DNA of 38,659 nt from an uncultured Bacteroidales bacterium (GCA_947253655.1 CAMYAE010000020.1:1-38659); one strand, 5' to 3'. Shown: positions 8,607 to 16,648, numbered from the stretch's first letter. Made by a program: numbers and translations. Notes: generated from the sequence alone by a model not told the origin.

Positions 8607-8861
8607 ATGGCAAATCACGCATCTGCAGAGAAGCGCGTCCGCAAAAGCGAGGCGCAAAGGTTGCATAACAGATATTATGCAAGAACAACGAGGAACGCTA
8701 TACGCGCGATAAGAAAATCAAGCGACAAAGCCTCTGCCGAGGCTGACGCTCCAAAGGTTTACGCAATGATTGACAAGCTTGCCAAAATAGGTGTTATCCA
8801 CAAGAACAAGGCTGCAAACCTTAAAAGCGGAATAGCACTTTACATAAACAAGCTCGCATAA
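8607..8861 (+). CDS. rpsT: 30S ribosomal protein S20
   Basis: An 84-aa basic helical protein that binds 16S rRNA in the small ribosomal subunit. The N-terminus (MANHASAEKRVRKSEAQR) and the Arg/Lys distribution are characteristic, and the length is normal. The linkage to tRNA-Glu is a recurrent Bacteroidota arrangement. It is followed by an intrinsic terminator. Confidence 0.97.
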   Translation: MANHASAEKRVRKSEAQRLHNRYYARTTRNAIRAIRKSSDKASAEADAPKVYAMIDKLAKIGVIHKNKAANLKSGIALYINKLA

Positions 8862-8882
8862 TCAGGCGGCGGAGTTTAAGAT

Positions 8883-8908
8883 GAGGGCCGAATTCCGGCT
8901 CTTTTTTA
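8883..8908 (+). terminator. Intrinsic terminator after rpsT
   Basis: A GC-rich stem-loop built on GCCG/CGGC, with flanking GAG/CTC separated by a bulged G, around an AATTC loop and followed by a run of six T. It lies 22 nt after the rpsT stop. Confidence 0.7.
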
Positions 8909-8940
8909 TTCGGGACCGGCTTACATGATGTGCCGGCAAT

Positions 8941-9014
8941 CGGGATGTAGCGCAGTTGGCTAGCGCACTACGTTCGGGACGTAGGGGTCGTCCGTTCGAG
9001 TCGGATCATCCCGA
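8941..9014 (+). tRNA. tRNA-Pro (anticodon CGG)
   Basis: The acceptor CGGGATG (8941-8947) pairs perfectly with CATCCCG (9007-9013), and the discriminator is A9014. The anticodon stem CTACG/CGTAG encloses loop TTCGGGA, giving anticodon CGG, which reads CCG codons. The T-arm has TTCGAGT. The 3' CCA is not encoded, unlike in the neighbouring tRNA-Glu. Confidence 0.95.
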
Positions 9015-9021
9015 CATTGGG

Positions 9022-9051
9022 GGCTGTGTCGAAATAGGCACAGCCTTTTCT
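9022..9051 (+). terminator. Intrinsic terminator after tRNA-Pro
   Basis: A perfect 7-bp stem GGCTGTG (9022-9028)/CACAGCC (9039-9045), a 10-nt loop, then TTTTCT. It separates the tRNA unit from the M49-like operon. Confidence 0.85.
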
Positions 9052-9118
9052 ATATATTACAGCAATGTCAAGATAGAAGAAACTCTCTCCGAGCCATAAG
9101 CATTTTAACCGCCAATGG

Positions 9119-9148
9119 TTGATAAAACCGGATAATTGTCTAACTTTG
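9119..9148 (+). promoter_or_regulatory. Promoter of the M49-like/DASS/porin operon
   Basis: TTG (9119-9121), a 19-nt spacer and TAACTTTG (9141-9148), matching the Bacteroidota consensus. The predicted 5' leader to the ATG at 9175 is about 20 nt. Confidence 0.8.
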
Positions 9149-9174
9149 CAGACTAAATTATCAACATAGTTAAT

Positions 9175-10773
9175 ATGAAACAATTCATATCTGCTTTTTG
9201 CATACTTGCAACGCTAACCGCCTGCAACAGCACGCACAAGTCCCCAATTGAAAGGGAAATCGAACAGTATGCTGTCGTAAACATTCCCACACCCGACCTC
9301 TCAGGGATTTCAGACAATGGCAAAGAAGTCCTTAATCTTTATCGCTTTGCGGCAGACGAAGCCGACAAAATCTACTGGAAGCAGTATTTCGGTGACAAGG
9401 CTCTTATGGACGGACTCAAAGATAAGGACAAGAGAGAATATGCAATGATAAATTACGGTCCTTGGGACAGGATAACCGGAAAATCTTTTGTAGAAGAATA
9501 CGAAGCAAGACCAGCAGGAGCCAATTTCTATCCATCCGACATGACGGCCGAAGAATTCGATTCCCTGGAGGACTCGACCAAGACCAGCCCATACACCCTT
9601 ATCAAGAGGGGTGCTGACGGGAAACTTAAGTCTGTATGGTATCATGATGAATATAAAGAGAATATAGACAAAATTTGCAGTTATCTTCAGGCAGCTGCCG
9701 ACATTACAATAAAGGAAAGCGTAAGACACTATCTGCTCAAGAAAATAGAAGCCCTTCAGACGGACGACTATTACGAAAGCGACATTGCATGGCTGGATAT
9801 GACAGACAGCAAAATGGATTTGGTAATAGGCCCTAATGAGACCAATGATGACCAATTATACGGCAACAAGACGTCTTATGAAGCCTTTGTGCTTTTAAAA
9901 GACCTGGCCGTTACCGATATGCTTGCAAAATATACCGCCATGCTTCCGGAGTTTCAGAAGACCTTACCATGTCCTGAAGAATACAAGACCTTCGTTCCGG
10001 GCAATGAATCCGACATTTTCGCATACGATGCTCTTTATTATGCAGGAGATGCCAATGCCGGGATCAAGGTAATCGCAATCAATCTTCCATACGACCCTAA
10101 GGTGCAGAGGGAGAAAGGCACAAGGACAGTGCTGCTCCGCAATATCATGGAACGTAAATTCAACATGATAGTACACCCTACCGGCGTGGTTCTTTTCAAT
10201 AAAGATCAGGCAGCACGCCTGGACGCAGACGCTTTCTTCTGGAATATAGCGTGCAGAGAAATCGCTCACGGTCTCGGCGTGAAAGAGACCATAAACAGCA
10301 AAGGTACTGTCTCTGAAGCACTTGGCAAATCCGCCCTCTTGTGGGAAGAGATGAAAGGCAGCGTTGTCGGCCTGTATCTGTCTATCGGCCTCATAGAAAG
10401 GCATGAAATCTCTGCTTTGCTCACTAAAGATGATGCAATAACAACCTATATCGCAAGTCTGATAAGATCCCAGCGATTTGGTCAGGGACAAGCGTTAGGC
10501 CGTTCCAATATAATGATTTTCAACTATATACTTAAAAACGGAGCTATAAAGAGAAAGGAGAACGGCAAGTACCTTATCAATTACGACAAGGCATACAGCG
10601 TTATGACCGAGCTTGCAGGAATAATTCTCAAGACACAGGCGACAGGCGATCTCGCATTTGCCGAAGAGTTTGAGAAACAATACGGAGAGGTCTCCGATTC
10701 TTTCAAGGCCGACTTGGTTAATCTAAGGCTTGAAAATATACCTGTGGATGTAAGGTTCACATATTCCAGATAA
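9175..10773 (+). CDS. M49 (dipeptidyl peptidase III)-like lipoprotein with a degenerate zinc motif
   Basis: A 532-aa lipoprotein: hydrophobic leader and lipobox ending TAC with Cys17. The body matches the short bacterial M49 type, including NMIVHPTGVV and the segment REIAHGLGVKETIN. In this family the catalytic motif is HExxH followed by GLG. Here residue 361 is Arg in place of the first zinc-ligand His, while Glu362 and His365 are kept. The second motif, normally EExKAD, reads EEMKGS (391-396), so its glutamates remain but Ala and Asp are lost. The Arg codon is AGA, three changes from CAC, so it is not a fresh point mutation. The protein may be a non-catalytic peptide-binding or scaffold lipoprotein. 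It is first in an operon with a DASS transporter (20 nt downstream) and a beta-barrel. The fold family is fairly sure; loss of activity is inferred. Confidence 0.8.
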   Translation: MKQFISAFCILATLTACNSTHKSPIEREIEQYAVVNIPTPDLSGISDNGKEVLNLYRFAADEADKIYWKQYFGDKALMDGLKDKDKREYAMINYGPWDRITGKSFVEEYEARPAGANFYPSDMTAEEFDSLEDSTKTSPYTLIKRGADGKLKSVWYHDEYKENIDKICSYLQAAADITIKESVRHYLLKKIEALQTDDYYESDIAWLDMTDSKMDLVIGPNETNDDQLYGNKTSYEAFVLLKDLAVTDMLAKYTAMLPEFQKTLPCPEEYKTFVPGNESDIFAYDALYYAGDANAGIKVIAINLPYDPKVQREKGTRTVLLRNIMERKFNMIVHPTGVVLFNKDQAARLDADAFFWNIACREIAHGLGVKETINSKGTVSEALGKSALLWEEMKGSVVGLYLSIGLIERHEISALLTKDDAITTYIASLIRSQRFGQGQALGRSNIMIFNYILKNGAIKRKENGKYLINYDKAYSVMTELAGIILKTQATGDLAFAEEFEKQYGEVSDSFKADLVNLRLENIPVDVRFTYSR

Positions 10774-10793
10774 ATATTAACTAAACCAATAAC

Positions 10794-12242
10794 ATGTCTG
10801 ATAAAAAATTCAATGTGAAGTATTGTGCGCTTCTGCCTATAGTTCTTGCAGTCACAATCTTCCTTTGGGCCGTGCCTGTAAGTTTCTTCGGCATAGAGGC
10901 CCTGACAGTCGTACAACAGAGGGTAATAGCTCTTTTTGTATTTGCAGCCCTGATGTGGATGTTCGAGATTATACCTAACTGGACAACCTCACTGCTGGTA
11001 ATCGTAATTTCCCTTCTGACCATTTCGAACAAGGGTTTAGGCTTCTTCTGCGATCCGAAATACGGCCAGCTTGTCAATTACAAAGACCTTATGGCGGCAT
11101 TTGCCGATCCTGTAGTAATGCTGTTCATGGGCGGATTCGTGCTGGCAATCATGGCAGAGAAATATGGACTGGACGTGACAATGGCAAGGATGCTACTGAA
11201 ACCTTTCGGCACAAAGCCTAAAATGGTGCTTCTGGGTTTCCTTATAGTAATCGCCATTTTCTCAATGTTCATGAGCAATACAGCCACAGCAGCAATGATG
11301 CTGGCTTTCCTTGCCCCTGTCCTGGCTGTTCTGCCGCAAGACGATAAAGGTCGTATCGGGCTGTCATTGGCCATTCCTGTTGCAGCCAACCTCGGCGGTA
11401 TAGGTACAATCATAGGTACCCCTCCGAATGCTACCGCAGCCAAATTCCTTGTGGAAGCCGGATATGAGGTATCATTTATGGACTGGGCCGTAAGGATGAT
11501 TCCTTTCGTAGCAATTATGATTTTCCTTGCATGGATTATTCTCCAGTTTCTCTTTCCTTTCAAATCGGAGAAAGTCGTGCTGGAAATTCCCAAAAACAAG
11601 AGAAAAACGGATTGGAAAACATACGTGGTATGGATTACTTTCCTCGGTACAATTCTGCTGTGGGCAACGGAGAAGCTGCACAATATCAACTCTAACGTTG
11701 TAGCTCTCATACCGCTCGGCGTCCTTACCTGCACGGGAATATTCACCAAGGATGACATTAAGGAAATCAACTGGAGCGTGCTTTGGTTGGTCGCCGGAGG
11801 TTTTGCACTCGGCACCGCTCTGCAAGGTACGGGTCTCGCAAAAGTCCTTATCCAAGCAATACCGTTCGGCTCGATGTCGGTAATCTTTGTTATGATAGTT
11901 GCCGGTCTCGTCTGCTACTTCCTGTCTAACTTCATCAGCAACTCTGCAACTGCAGCCCTTCTGATTCCTATACTTATAGTTGTCGCCGAGGGCATGGCAA
12001 ACCCGGAGGCCGCAAACAATGCAGCCTTTACCGCTATGGGAGGAACCTACGCAATGATCTCATTCATAGCCGTATGTGCCTCTATTGCAATGCTGTTCCC
12101 TATCTCAACCCCTCCTAACGCAATCGCAGCATCAACGGGGCTTGTACAGACAAAGGATATGGCAAAGACAGGCATAATCATAGGCGTAATAGGATTTATC
12201 CTCGGTTTCTTCTGGCTTACGAAGATATTCCCATTTGCTTGA
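10794..12242 (+). CDS. DASS/SLC13 family sodium:dicarboxylate-type symporter
   Basis: An inner-membrane transporter of 482 aa with about a dozen hydrophobic segments. The two family substrate/sodium motifs are present as SNT (161-163, in MSNTATAAMM) and SNS (382-384, in SNSATAALLIP), together with GTPPNA (209-214) and a matching STPPNA loop in the second half. Known members import succinate, fumarate, malate, citrate or sulfate with sodium; the substrate here cannot be read. The second motif has Ser where VcINDY-type proteins have Thr. It is the middle gene of a three-gene unit, followed by an intercistronic hairpin and an outer-membrane barrel that could feed it. Confidence 0.92.
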   Translation: MSDKKFNVKYCALLPIVLAVTIFLWAVPVSFFGIEALTVVQQRVIALFVFAALMWMFEIIPNWTTSLLVIVISLLTISNKGLGFFCDPKYGQLVNYKDLMAAFADPVVMLFMGGFVLAIMAEKYGLDVTMARMLLKPFGTKPKMVLLGFLIVIAIFSMFMSNTATAAMMLAFLAPVLAVLPQDDKGRIGLSLAIPVAANLGGIGTIIGTPPNATAAKFLVEAGYEVSFMDWAVRMIPFVAIMIFLAWIILQFLFPFKSEKVVLEIPKNKRKTDWKTYVVWITFLGTILLWATEKLHNINSNVVALIPLGVLTCTGIFTKDDIKEINWSVLWLVAGGFALGTALQGTGLAKVLIQAIPFGSMSVIFVMIVAGLVCYFLSNFISNSATAALLIPILIVVAEGMANPEAANNAAFTAMGGTYAMISFIAVCASIAMLFPISTPPNAIAASTGLVQTKDMAKTGIIIGVIGFILGFFWLTKIFPFA

Positions 12243-12258
12243 CAATCAACTAATATAT

Positions 12259-12281
12259 GGCGGGAGAGCAGTTCTCCCGCC
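12259..12281 (+). promoter_or_regulatory. Intercistronic hairpin between DASS transporter and porin
   Basis: A perfect 9-bp inverted repeat GGCGGGAGA/TCTCCCGCC with a 5-nt loop, 17 nt after the transporter stop and 19 nt before the porin ATG. It is not followed by a T-run, so it is more likely an RNA-processing or stability element, or a partial attenuator, than a full terminator. Confidence 0.7.
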
Positions 12282-12300
12282 TAAATTATAAATATAAAAG

Positions 12301-13575
12301 ATGAAAAGAATATTAATATTTTTGGCGGCACTTACATCCGCTTTTTCAGGTGTCGCTATCGCACAGGACAGTCCTGCAACCTTAAAGCCTTACGGCTTCA
12401 TACGCAACTTTGCCTTTTATGACACAAGAGAGACAAAATCAGGTACGGAAAACCTTTTCCTGTATGTACCGCTTGACGAAAAGATTATTAACGGCAATGA
12501 TATAAACGCTGTCGGGAATTTCAACTTCCAGGCACTCACCACAAGAATCGGTTTGGATCTAAAAGGCTATAAGATAGGCAAGACCGGCATAGACGGAAAA
12601 ATAGAGGCAGATTTCTATTGCCTTAATTCCGAAAAGAACATTGCCATTATGCGTCTTCGTCAGGCCTTCTTCACAATGATGTGGAACGGACTCGGCTCAA
12701 ATGAAAATATAGACCTTAGATTTAAAATGGGGCAGGCATGGCATCCTATGGCAGATGAAAAGCCGTACGAAATAAGCCTTGAATCGGGAACTCCTTTCTC
12801 TCCATTCAGCCGCACGCCTCTGGCCCTTTTCGAAGCTACTTTCAATAAGAAACTGACCCTGTCGGCCGCTCTTATAAATCAGCTTCAATATCGTTCGGCC
12901 GGTCCCGAAAAATCCGCACAGACCAACAAATATATACAGACCAACAAATATATAAGGCATACAGCACCGGAAGCCTATTTTGGAATCGCCTACAAGACAG
13001 GAGGCTTCATCAGCAGGGCAGGTGTTGACATTCTGAGCATAAGGCCTCATTACGGATACAATAATGCCGGCAAAAAATATAATGAATGGCTGACTACAGT
13101 ATCTCCTATGCTCTATATAGAGTATTCCAAGAATTTGTTCAAAATCAATTTCAAGTCTGTTCTGGCACAGGCAGGCGAACACCTGCAGCTTATGTCCGGA
13201 TATGCGGTAAGCGGTGTCAAAGATGACGGTATATCCAACGAATACACGCCTAACCTGTCAACCGTAAACTATATTTCCGCACAATACGGCAAGAAGTTCC
13301 AGATTATGGGCATGGCCGGTTATATCAAGACACTCGGGACGCTTAAAGATGTTACCGGGGACATTTATTTCAGCGGCAACGGAGGCTTGGGCATCAACAG
13401 CATGTTCCGTATAACTCCGACAGTGGCCTACCACCTCGGCAAATTCATGTTCGCACTTGAATATGACCTGACAATGGCCGAATACGGCAAGACTTTGGAT
13501 GCCAGGTTAATTCCTAAGGACTGCCACTGGGTCAATAACCACAGAATCCTTCTCTGCACGAAGTTCTCATTCTGA
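12301..13575 (+). CDS. Outer-membrane beta-barrel (porin-like) protein
   Basis: A 424-aa protein with a signal peptide (about 1-21, cleavage near AIA-QD). Many alternating amphipathic, aromatic-rich segments follow, and the C-terminus is the terminal aromatic signature of an outer-membrane strand (KFSF). It resembles the Bacteroidota porin-like proteins that line up with DcaP-type porins, but I cannot name a family with certainty. An exact 18-bp duplication at 12918-12953 gives QTNKYI twice, probably in an extracellular loop. It is the last gene before a strong terminator, which suggests a dedicated outer-membrane channel for the co-transcribed DASS transporter. Confidence 0.75.
   Translation: MKRILIFLAALTSAFSGVAIAQDSPATLKPYGFIRNFAFYDTRETKSGTENLFLYVPLDEKIINGNDINAVGNFNFQALTTRIGLDLKGYKIGKTGIDGKIEADFYCLNSEKNIAIMRLRQAFFTMMWNGLGSNENIDLRFKMGQAWHPMADEKPYEISLESGTPFSPFSRTPLALFEATFNKKLTLSAALINQLQYRSAGPEKSAQTNKYIQTNKYIRHTAPEAYFGIAYKTGGFISRAGVDILSIRPHYGYNNAGKKYNEWLTTVSPMLYIEYSKNLFKINFKSVLAQAGEHLQLMSGYAVSGVKDDGISNEYTPNLSTVNYISAQYGKKFQIMGMAGYIKTLGTLKDVTGDIYFSGNGGLGINSMFRITPTVAYHLGKFMFALEYDLTMAEYGKTLDARLIPKDCHWVNNHRILLCTKFSF
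12918..12953 (+). repeat. 18-bp direct tandem duplication inside the porin gene
   Basis: Two exact head-to-tail copies (12918-12935 and 12936-12953) add six residues (QTNKYI) without breaking the frame. This looks like a recent slippage event or a phase-variable loop length. Confidence 0.95.
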
Positions 13576-13590
13576 TAATTTTGAATTATT

Positions 13591-13630
13591 ATAAACACCT
13601 TCATTGTTGATATAATGGAGGTGTTTATTT
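13591..13630 (+). terminator. Strong intrinsic terminator after the porin gene
   Basis: A 15-bp stem with one T-G wobble: ATAAACACCT-T-CATT (13591-13605) pairs with AATG-G-AGGTGTTTAT (13614-13628), with an 8-nt loop. The T-rich flank (TTTATTTG) supports termination on the plus strand. Confidence 0.85.
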
Positions 13631-13674
13631 GTATATATATATGTATCATCGGATTAACTCTATTGTTACCCGTA

Positions 13675-13683
13675 TGTGGATAA
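13675..13683 (-). promoter_or_regulatory. DnaA-box-like 9-mer upstream of nrdD
   Basis: The plus strand reads TGTGGATAA, an exact reverse complement of the DnaA box TTATCCACA, 18 nt upstream of the nrdD -33 element. E. coli nrdAB is regulated by DnaA through such boxes. The same 9-mer also occurs inside rpsT at 8794-8802, where it is surely incidental, so a chance match is possible. Confidence 0.4.
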
Positions 13684-13701
13684 CTTTTTTCCCAATATTC
13701 T

Positions 13702-13732
13702 TTTGATTGGGTAGCTTTATTGCGTACTTTTG
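13702..13732 (+). promoter_or_regulatory. Promoter of nrdDG
   Basis: TTTG (13702-13705), a 19-nt spacer and TACTTTTG (13725-13732), an exact consensus match. Transcription should begin near 13737, at the foot of the leader hairpin. Confidence 0.8.
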
Positions 13733-13739
13733 TCTTACC

Positions 13740-13778
13740 GGAGTCCGAGCCGCTTAAGGCGGCTCGGATATTGTCTCC
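13740..13778 (+). ncRNA. Structured 5' leader of nrdDG
   Basis: A perfect 10-bp stem TCCGAGCCGC (13744-13753)/GCGGCTCGGA (13759-13768) with a 5-nt loop. An outer GGAG (13740-13743)/CTCC (13775-13778) extends it past a 6-nt bulge. It lies immediately after the predicted start of transcription, about 65 nt before the nrdD ATG. No T-run follows, so it is not a simple terminator. I see no cobalamin-riboswitch core. It may protect the mRNA end or regulate expression. Confidence 0.6.
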
Positions 13779-13842
13779 GAAAGCCCGGTATGTAAACTTG
13801 TAAATAATTGTACTATAATAAACCAATTAGCACTAACCAACT

Positions 13843-16041
13843 ATGGATGTAAGGAAGACCAACGGCTCTTTTGAAGAGTTCGACAAAGAAAAACTTAAAA
13901 GAGGTATTCGGGAAGCATATAAGGCTACGGGCCAGAAATGTCCCGAAGAGGTTGTGGTGTCTATTACTGACAACCTATATATATATGACAAGATATCCAG
14001 CCAGGAAATTCGCCGTCAGGTTGTGGATTCTCTGATGTCGATAAATAAGAAAGCCGCATTAGAATATATCGAAAAGTTTGATGCCGGCCTTGATCTCAGG
14101 AAGAAAAGAGATTTTATCAAGGACTATATAAAAGCCTCAAATGCCGCTACCGGGTCCAAATTCGACTCCAATGCCAATGTTACCAGAAAAAACATTGTCA
14201 CCTTAGGGCAGGAGCTTTATAAGGAGAACAATATCAAGCAGAACCGCTATATCATGAGAGACAAGATCAAAGCCTTGTACGGACATGCTTTGGCTGACCA
14301 GTACATAAAGGATCTTGAATCTCACGTCCTTTACAAACACGACGAAAGCGGAACTCCGGGCTATCCGTATTGCGTGGCAATCACCATGTACCCCTTCCTC
14401 GTAAGCGGCCTTAAAGAGCTTGGAGGAGTTTCTATTGCTCCTACCGACCTCAAGTCCTTCTGCGGAGAGTTCATCAATTTGGTGTATTCTATTTCTTCAC
14501 AGTTCATGGGAGCGGTAGCCACACCGGAATTCCTCATGTATCTCGACTATTTCATCAGGAAAGACTATGGCGACGATTACCTTGCGAAGCTCGATACCGT
14601 GGTTGAGAACAACCTCAAACAGAGGACATTAGTTAAGGTTATCGACAATTATTTCCAGCAGGTTGTCCATTCTATGAATATGCCTGCCGGCAACAGAGGC
14701 TATCAGACCGTTTTCTGGAATATCGGTTATTTCGACGAGCCGTATTTCAACGGAGTTTTCGGGGATTTCCGTTTCCCTGACGGGACAGCCCCTAAATGGG
14801 AGACCCTATCTTGGCTGCAGAAGCATTTCATGAATTGGTTTAACAACGAAAGGAACAAATATATCCTGACTTTCCCTGTTGAGACAATGGCTCTCCTGAC
14901 CGATGGAAAAGATGACTATGCCGACAAGGAATATGCCGATTTCACGGCTGAGATGTGGGCTAAGGGGCACAGCTTCTTCTGCTACATATCCAACAGCCCG
15001 GACAGCCTTGCAAGCTGCTGCCGTCTGAGGAATTCCCTGACGGATATGCAGGACAACACGCACAACCATACGACACACCAATATTCTATGGGCACGGCTT
15101 CCGTAGCTACCGGCTCCAAGTCGGTGATGACGATAAATCTAAACCGTATAATCCAAACAGCGACCAGAGACTATTTCAAGGACAAAATGGGAATGGAAAT
15201 CAGCTCGGCAAAGCCTTTGGACAAAAATCTGGAATTCGACAGAAAAGATTTATACAAAGCCATAAGTGCGGCTGTAACCGAAATGACGGAACGGGTGCAC
15301 AAATACCAGACCGCTTTCAATGAAATAATCAAGGATTTCTTGCGTGCAGATATGCTGGATGTCTATAAGGCCGGCTTTATTGATATGAAAAAACAGTATC
15401 TGACAGTCGGAGTAAACGGACTTACGGATGCAGCTGAATTCTTGGGATTGGAAATCTCTCCTAACGATGAATACAAGGAATTTGTAAACACCCTGCTTGA
15501 GACTATAAACATATCAAACAAGAAAGACAAGACTCCTGATACTATGTTCAATACCGAATTCGTACCAGGCGAGAATCTTTCAGGCAAGAACTACAAGTGG
15601 GACAAGAAAGACGGGTTCTTCGTGTCTGAAAAGCACAATATGTACAGTTCATATTTCTATAATCCGGAAGATGAGAGCCTGTCTATTATAGACAAGTTCA
15701 AGATGCACGGAGAGGAATATGTGAAATACCTTGACGGAGGCTCAGCCCTGCACATGAATATCAACGAGCACCTGTCCAAGGAGCAATACCGCCAGCTTCT
15801 TAATGTGGCTGCCCATTACGGTACGAACTATTTCACATTCAATTGCCGCAATACGGTGTGCAACGAATGCGGCTATATCAGCAAAGACACGTTGGAGGTT
15901 TGCCCTAAATGCGGCAGCCACAATCTTGACTACCTGACAAGGGTAATCGGATACTTGAAACGCGTTTCTTCATTCAGCGAAATGCGTCAGATTGAGGCCG
16001 GAAAGAGGTTCTACACAGAAGAGAGCAAGATTTTGGTATGA
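13843..16041 (+). CDS. nrdD: Anaerobic ribonucleoside-triphosphate reductase
   Basis: Class III ribonucleotide reductase, reducing NTPs to dNTPs without oxygen through a glycyl radical. The 732-aa protein has an N-terminal ATP-cone (about 1-95), the catalytic barrel, a C-terminal zinc site built from CxxC pairs (Cys673/676 and Cys687/690), and the radical loop RVIGYL with Gly703. The C-terminal segment SEMRQIEAGKRFY is typical. The full length is present. Its TGA overlaps the nrdG ATG by four bases. A consensus promoter, a leader hairpin and a DnaA-like box lie upstream. Confidence 0.97.
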   Translation: MDVRKTNGSFEEFDKEKLKRGIREAYKATGQKCPEEVVVSITDNLYIYDKISSQEIRRQVVDSLMSINKKAALEYIEKFDAGLDLRKKRDFIKDYIKASNAATGSKFDSNANVTRKNIVTLGQELYKENNIKQNRYIMRDKIKALYGHALADQYIKDLESHVLYKHDESGTPGYPYCVAITMYPFLVSGLKELGGVSIAPTDLKSFCGEFINLVYSISSQFMGAVATPEFLMYLDYFIRKDYGDDYLAKLDTVVENNLKQRTLVKVIDNYFQQVVHSMNMPAGNRGYQTVFWNIGYFDEPYFNGVFGDFRFPDGTAPKWETLSWLQKHFMNWFNNERNKYILTFPVETMALLTDGKDDYADKEYADFTAEMWAKGHSFFCYISNSPDSLASCCRLRNSLTDMQDNTHNHTTHQYSMGTASVATGSKSVMTINLNRIIQTATRDYFKDKMGMEISSAKPLDKNLEFDRKDLYKAISAAVTEMTERVHKYQTAFNEIIKDFLRADMLDVYKAGFIDMKKQYLTVGVNGLTDAAEFLGLEISPNDEYKEFVNTLLETINISNKKDKTPDTMFNTEFVPGENLSGKNYKWDKKDGFFVSEKHNMYSSYFYNPEDESLSIIDKFKMHGEEYVKYLDGGSALHMNINEHLSKEQYRQLLNVAAHYGTNYFTFNCRNTVCNECGYISKDTLEVCPKCGSHNLDYLTRVIGYLKRVSSFSEMRQIEAGKRFYTEESKILV

Positions 16042-16532
16042 TAAAGTATATGCCCGAACTGACCTCAGTGGTCGTTGAAGAGATACCTGACATGCTGACA
16101 TTGGCAGTGGAGATAACAAATTGCCGTGGAAAATGTTCCGGCTGCCACTCCCCTTTCCTCCGGCAGGATATCGGAGAAGAACTTACGGAAGCCGTCATAG
16201 ACAGTCTCCTTTCGGACAACTACGGTATCAACTGTTTCCTCTTTCTCGGAGAGGGCAATGAGCAGGATGCCCTTATTAAAATGGCGGATTATATCCATTC
16301 GGTACACAATATCAAGGTGGCTCTCTTCTCCGGTCGGGAAGATGTGGAGGATAAGGTCTGGGAATCATTTGACTATGTAAAGGTGGGCCCTTATATTGAG
16401 GAGTATGGTCCGCTTAACAAGAAGAGCACCAACCAGAGGCTTTATAAAGTTGAGCACAAGGGTTACGGAGATTTTATAAAGACCGATATTACATCACGTT
16501 TCTGGCATCGCGGTCTCGATACCAATAAATGA
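16038..16532 (+). CDS. nrdG: Anaerobic ribonucleotide reductase activating protein (radical SAM)
   Basis: A 164-aa radical SAM activase that installs the glycyl radical on NrdD. The cluster motif is CRGKCSGC (Cys29, Cys33, Cys36; CX3CX2C). The length is right for NrdG. The ATGA overlap with nrdD indicates translational coupling. Its stop runs directly into the second repeat locus, and no separate intrinsic terminator is seen on the plus strand. Confidence 0.96.
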   Translation: MIKYMPELTSVVVEEIPDMLTLAVEITNCRGKCSGCHSPFLRQDIGEELTEAVIDSLLSDNYGINCFLFLGEGNEQDALIKMADYIHSVHNIKVALFSGREDVEDKVWESFDYVKVGPYIEEYGPLNKKSTNQRLYKVEHKGYGDFIKTDITSRFWHRGLDTNK

Positions 16533-16596
16533 CAGTGCCGGCCGCCTCATAAGGCGAGTGATGCCTCTCGTTGAGACGGCAACAGGAATGCAGCAC

Positions 16597-16648
16597 TGTC
16601 ATTATGAGGCCGTTAGGCCGTAATAATCTGCGGCACTCTTGTCCGCAG
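16597..16648 (-). repeat. Cloverleaf repeat, partial copy B' (arms 2 and 3)
   Basis: Read on the minus strand it contains arm 2 (CTGC/GCAG), arm 3 with outer stem ATTAT/ATAAT and inner GGCC/GGCC, and the closing GACA. Arm 1 is missing. The arm-3 stem uses the ATTAT/ATAAT pair, as in copy C, not the ATCCT/AGGAT pair of copies A and B. Confidence 0.75.

Noticed and set aside
8794..8802. DnaA box in rpsT
   Set aside because: The 9-mer encodes conserved residues of S20, so it is most simply coding sequence.
11078..11815. 245-aa minus-strand ORF antisense to the DASS transporter
   Set aside because: Shadow frame opposite a clear membrane protein gene; composition is low-complexity Ser/Ala/Ile and has no family signature.
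13740..13842. Cobalamin riboswitch upstream of nrdD
   Set aside because: No B12-box core and too short; nrdD is a class III enzyme that does not use cobalamin.
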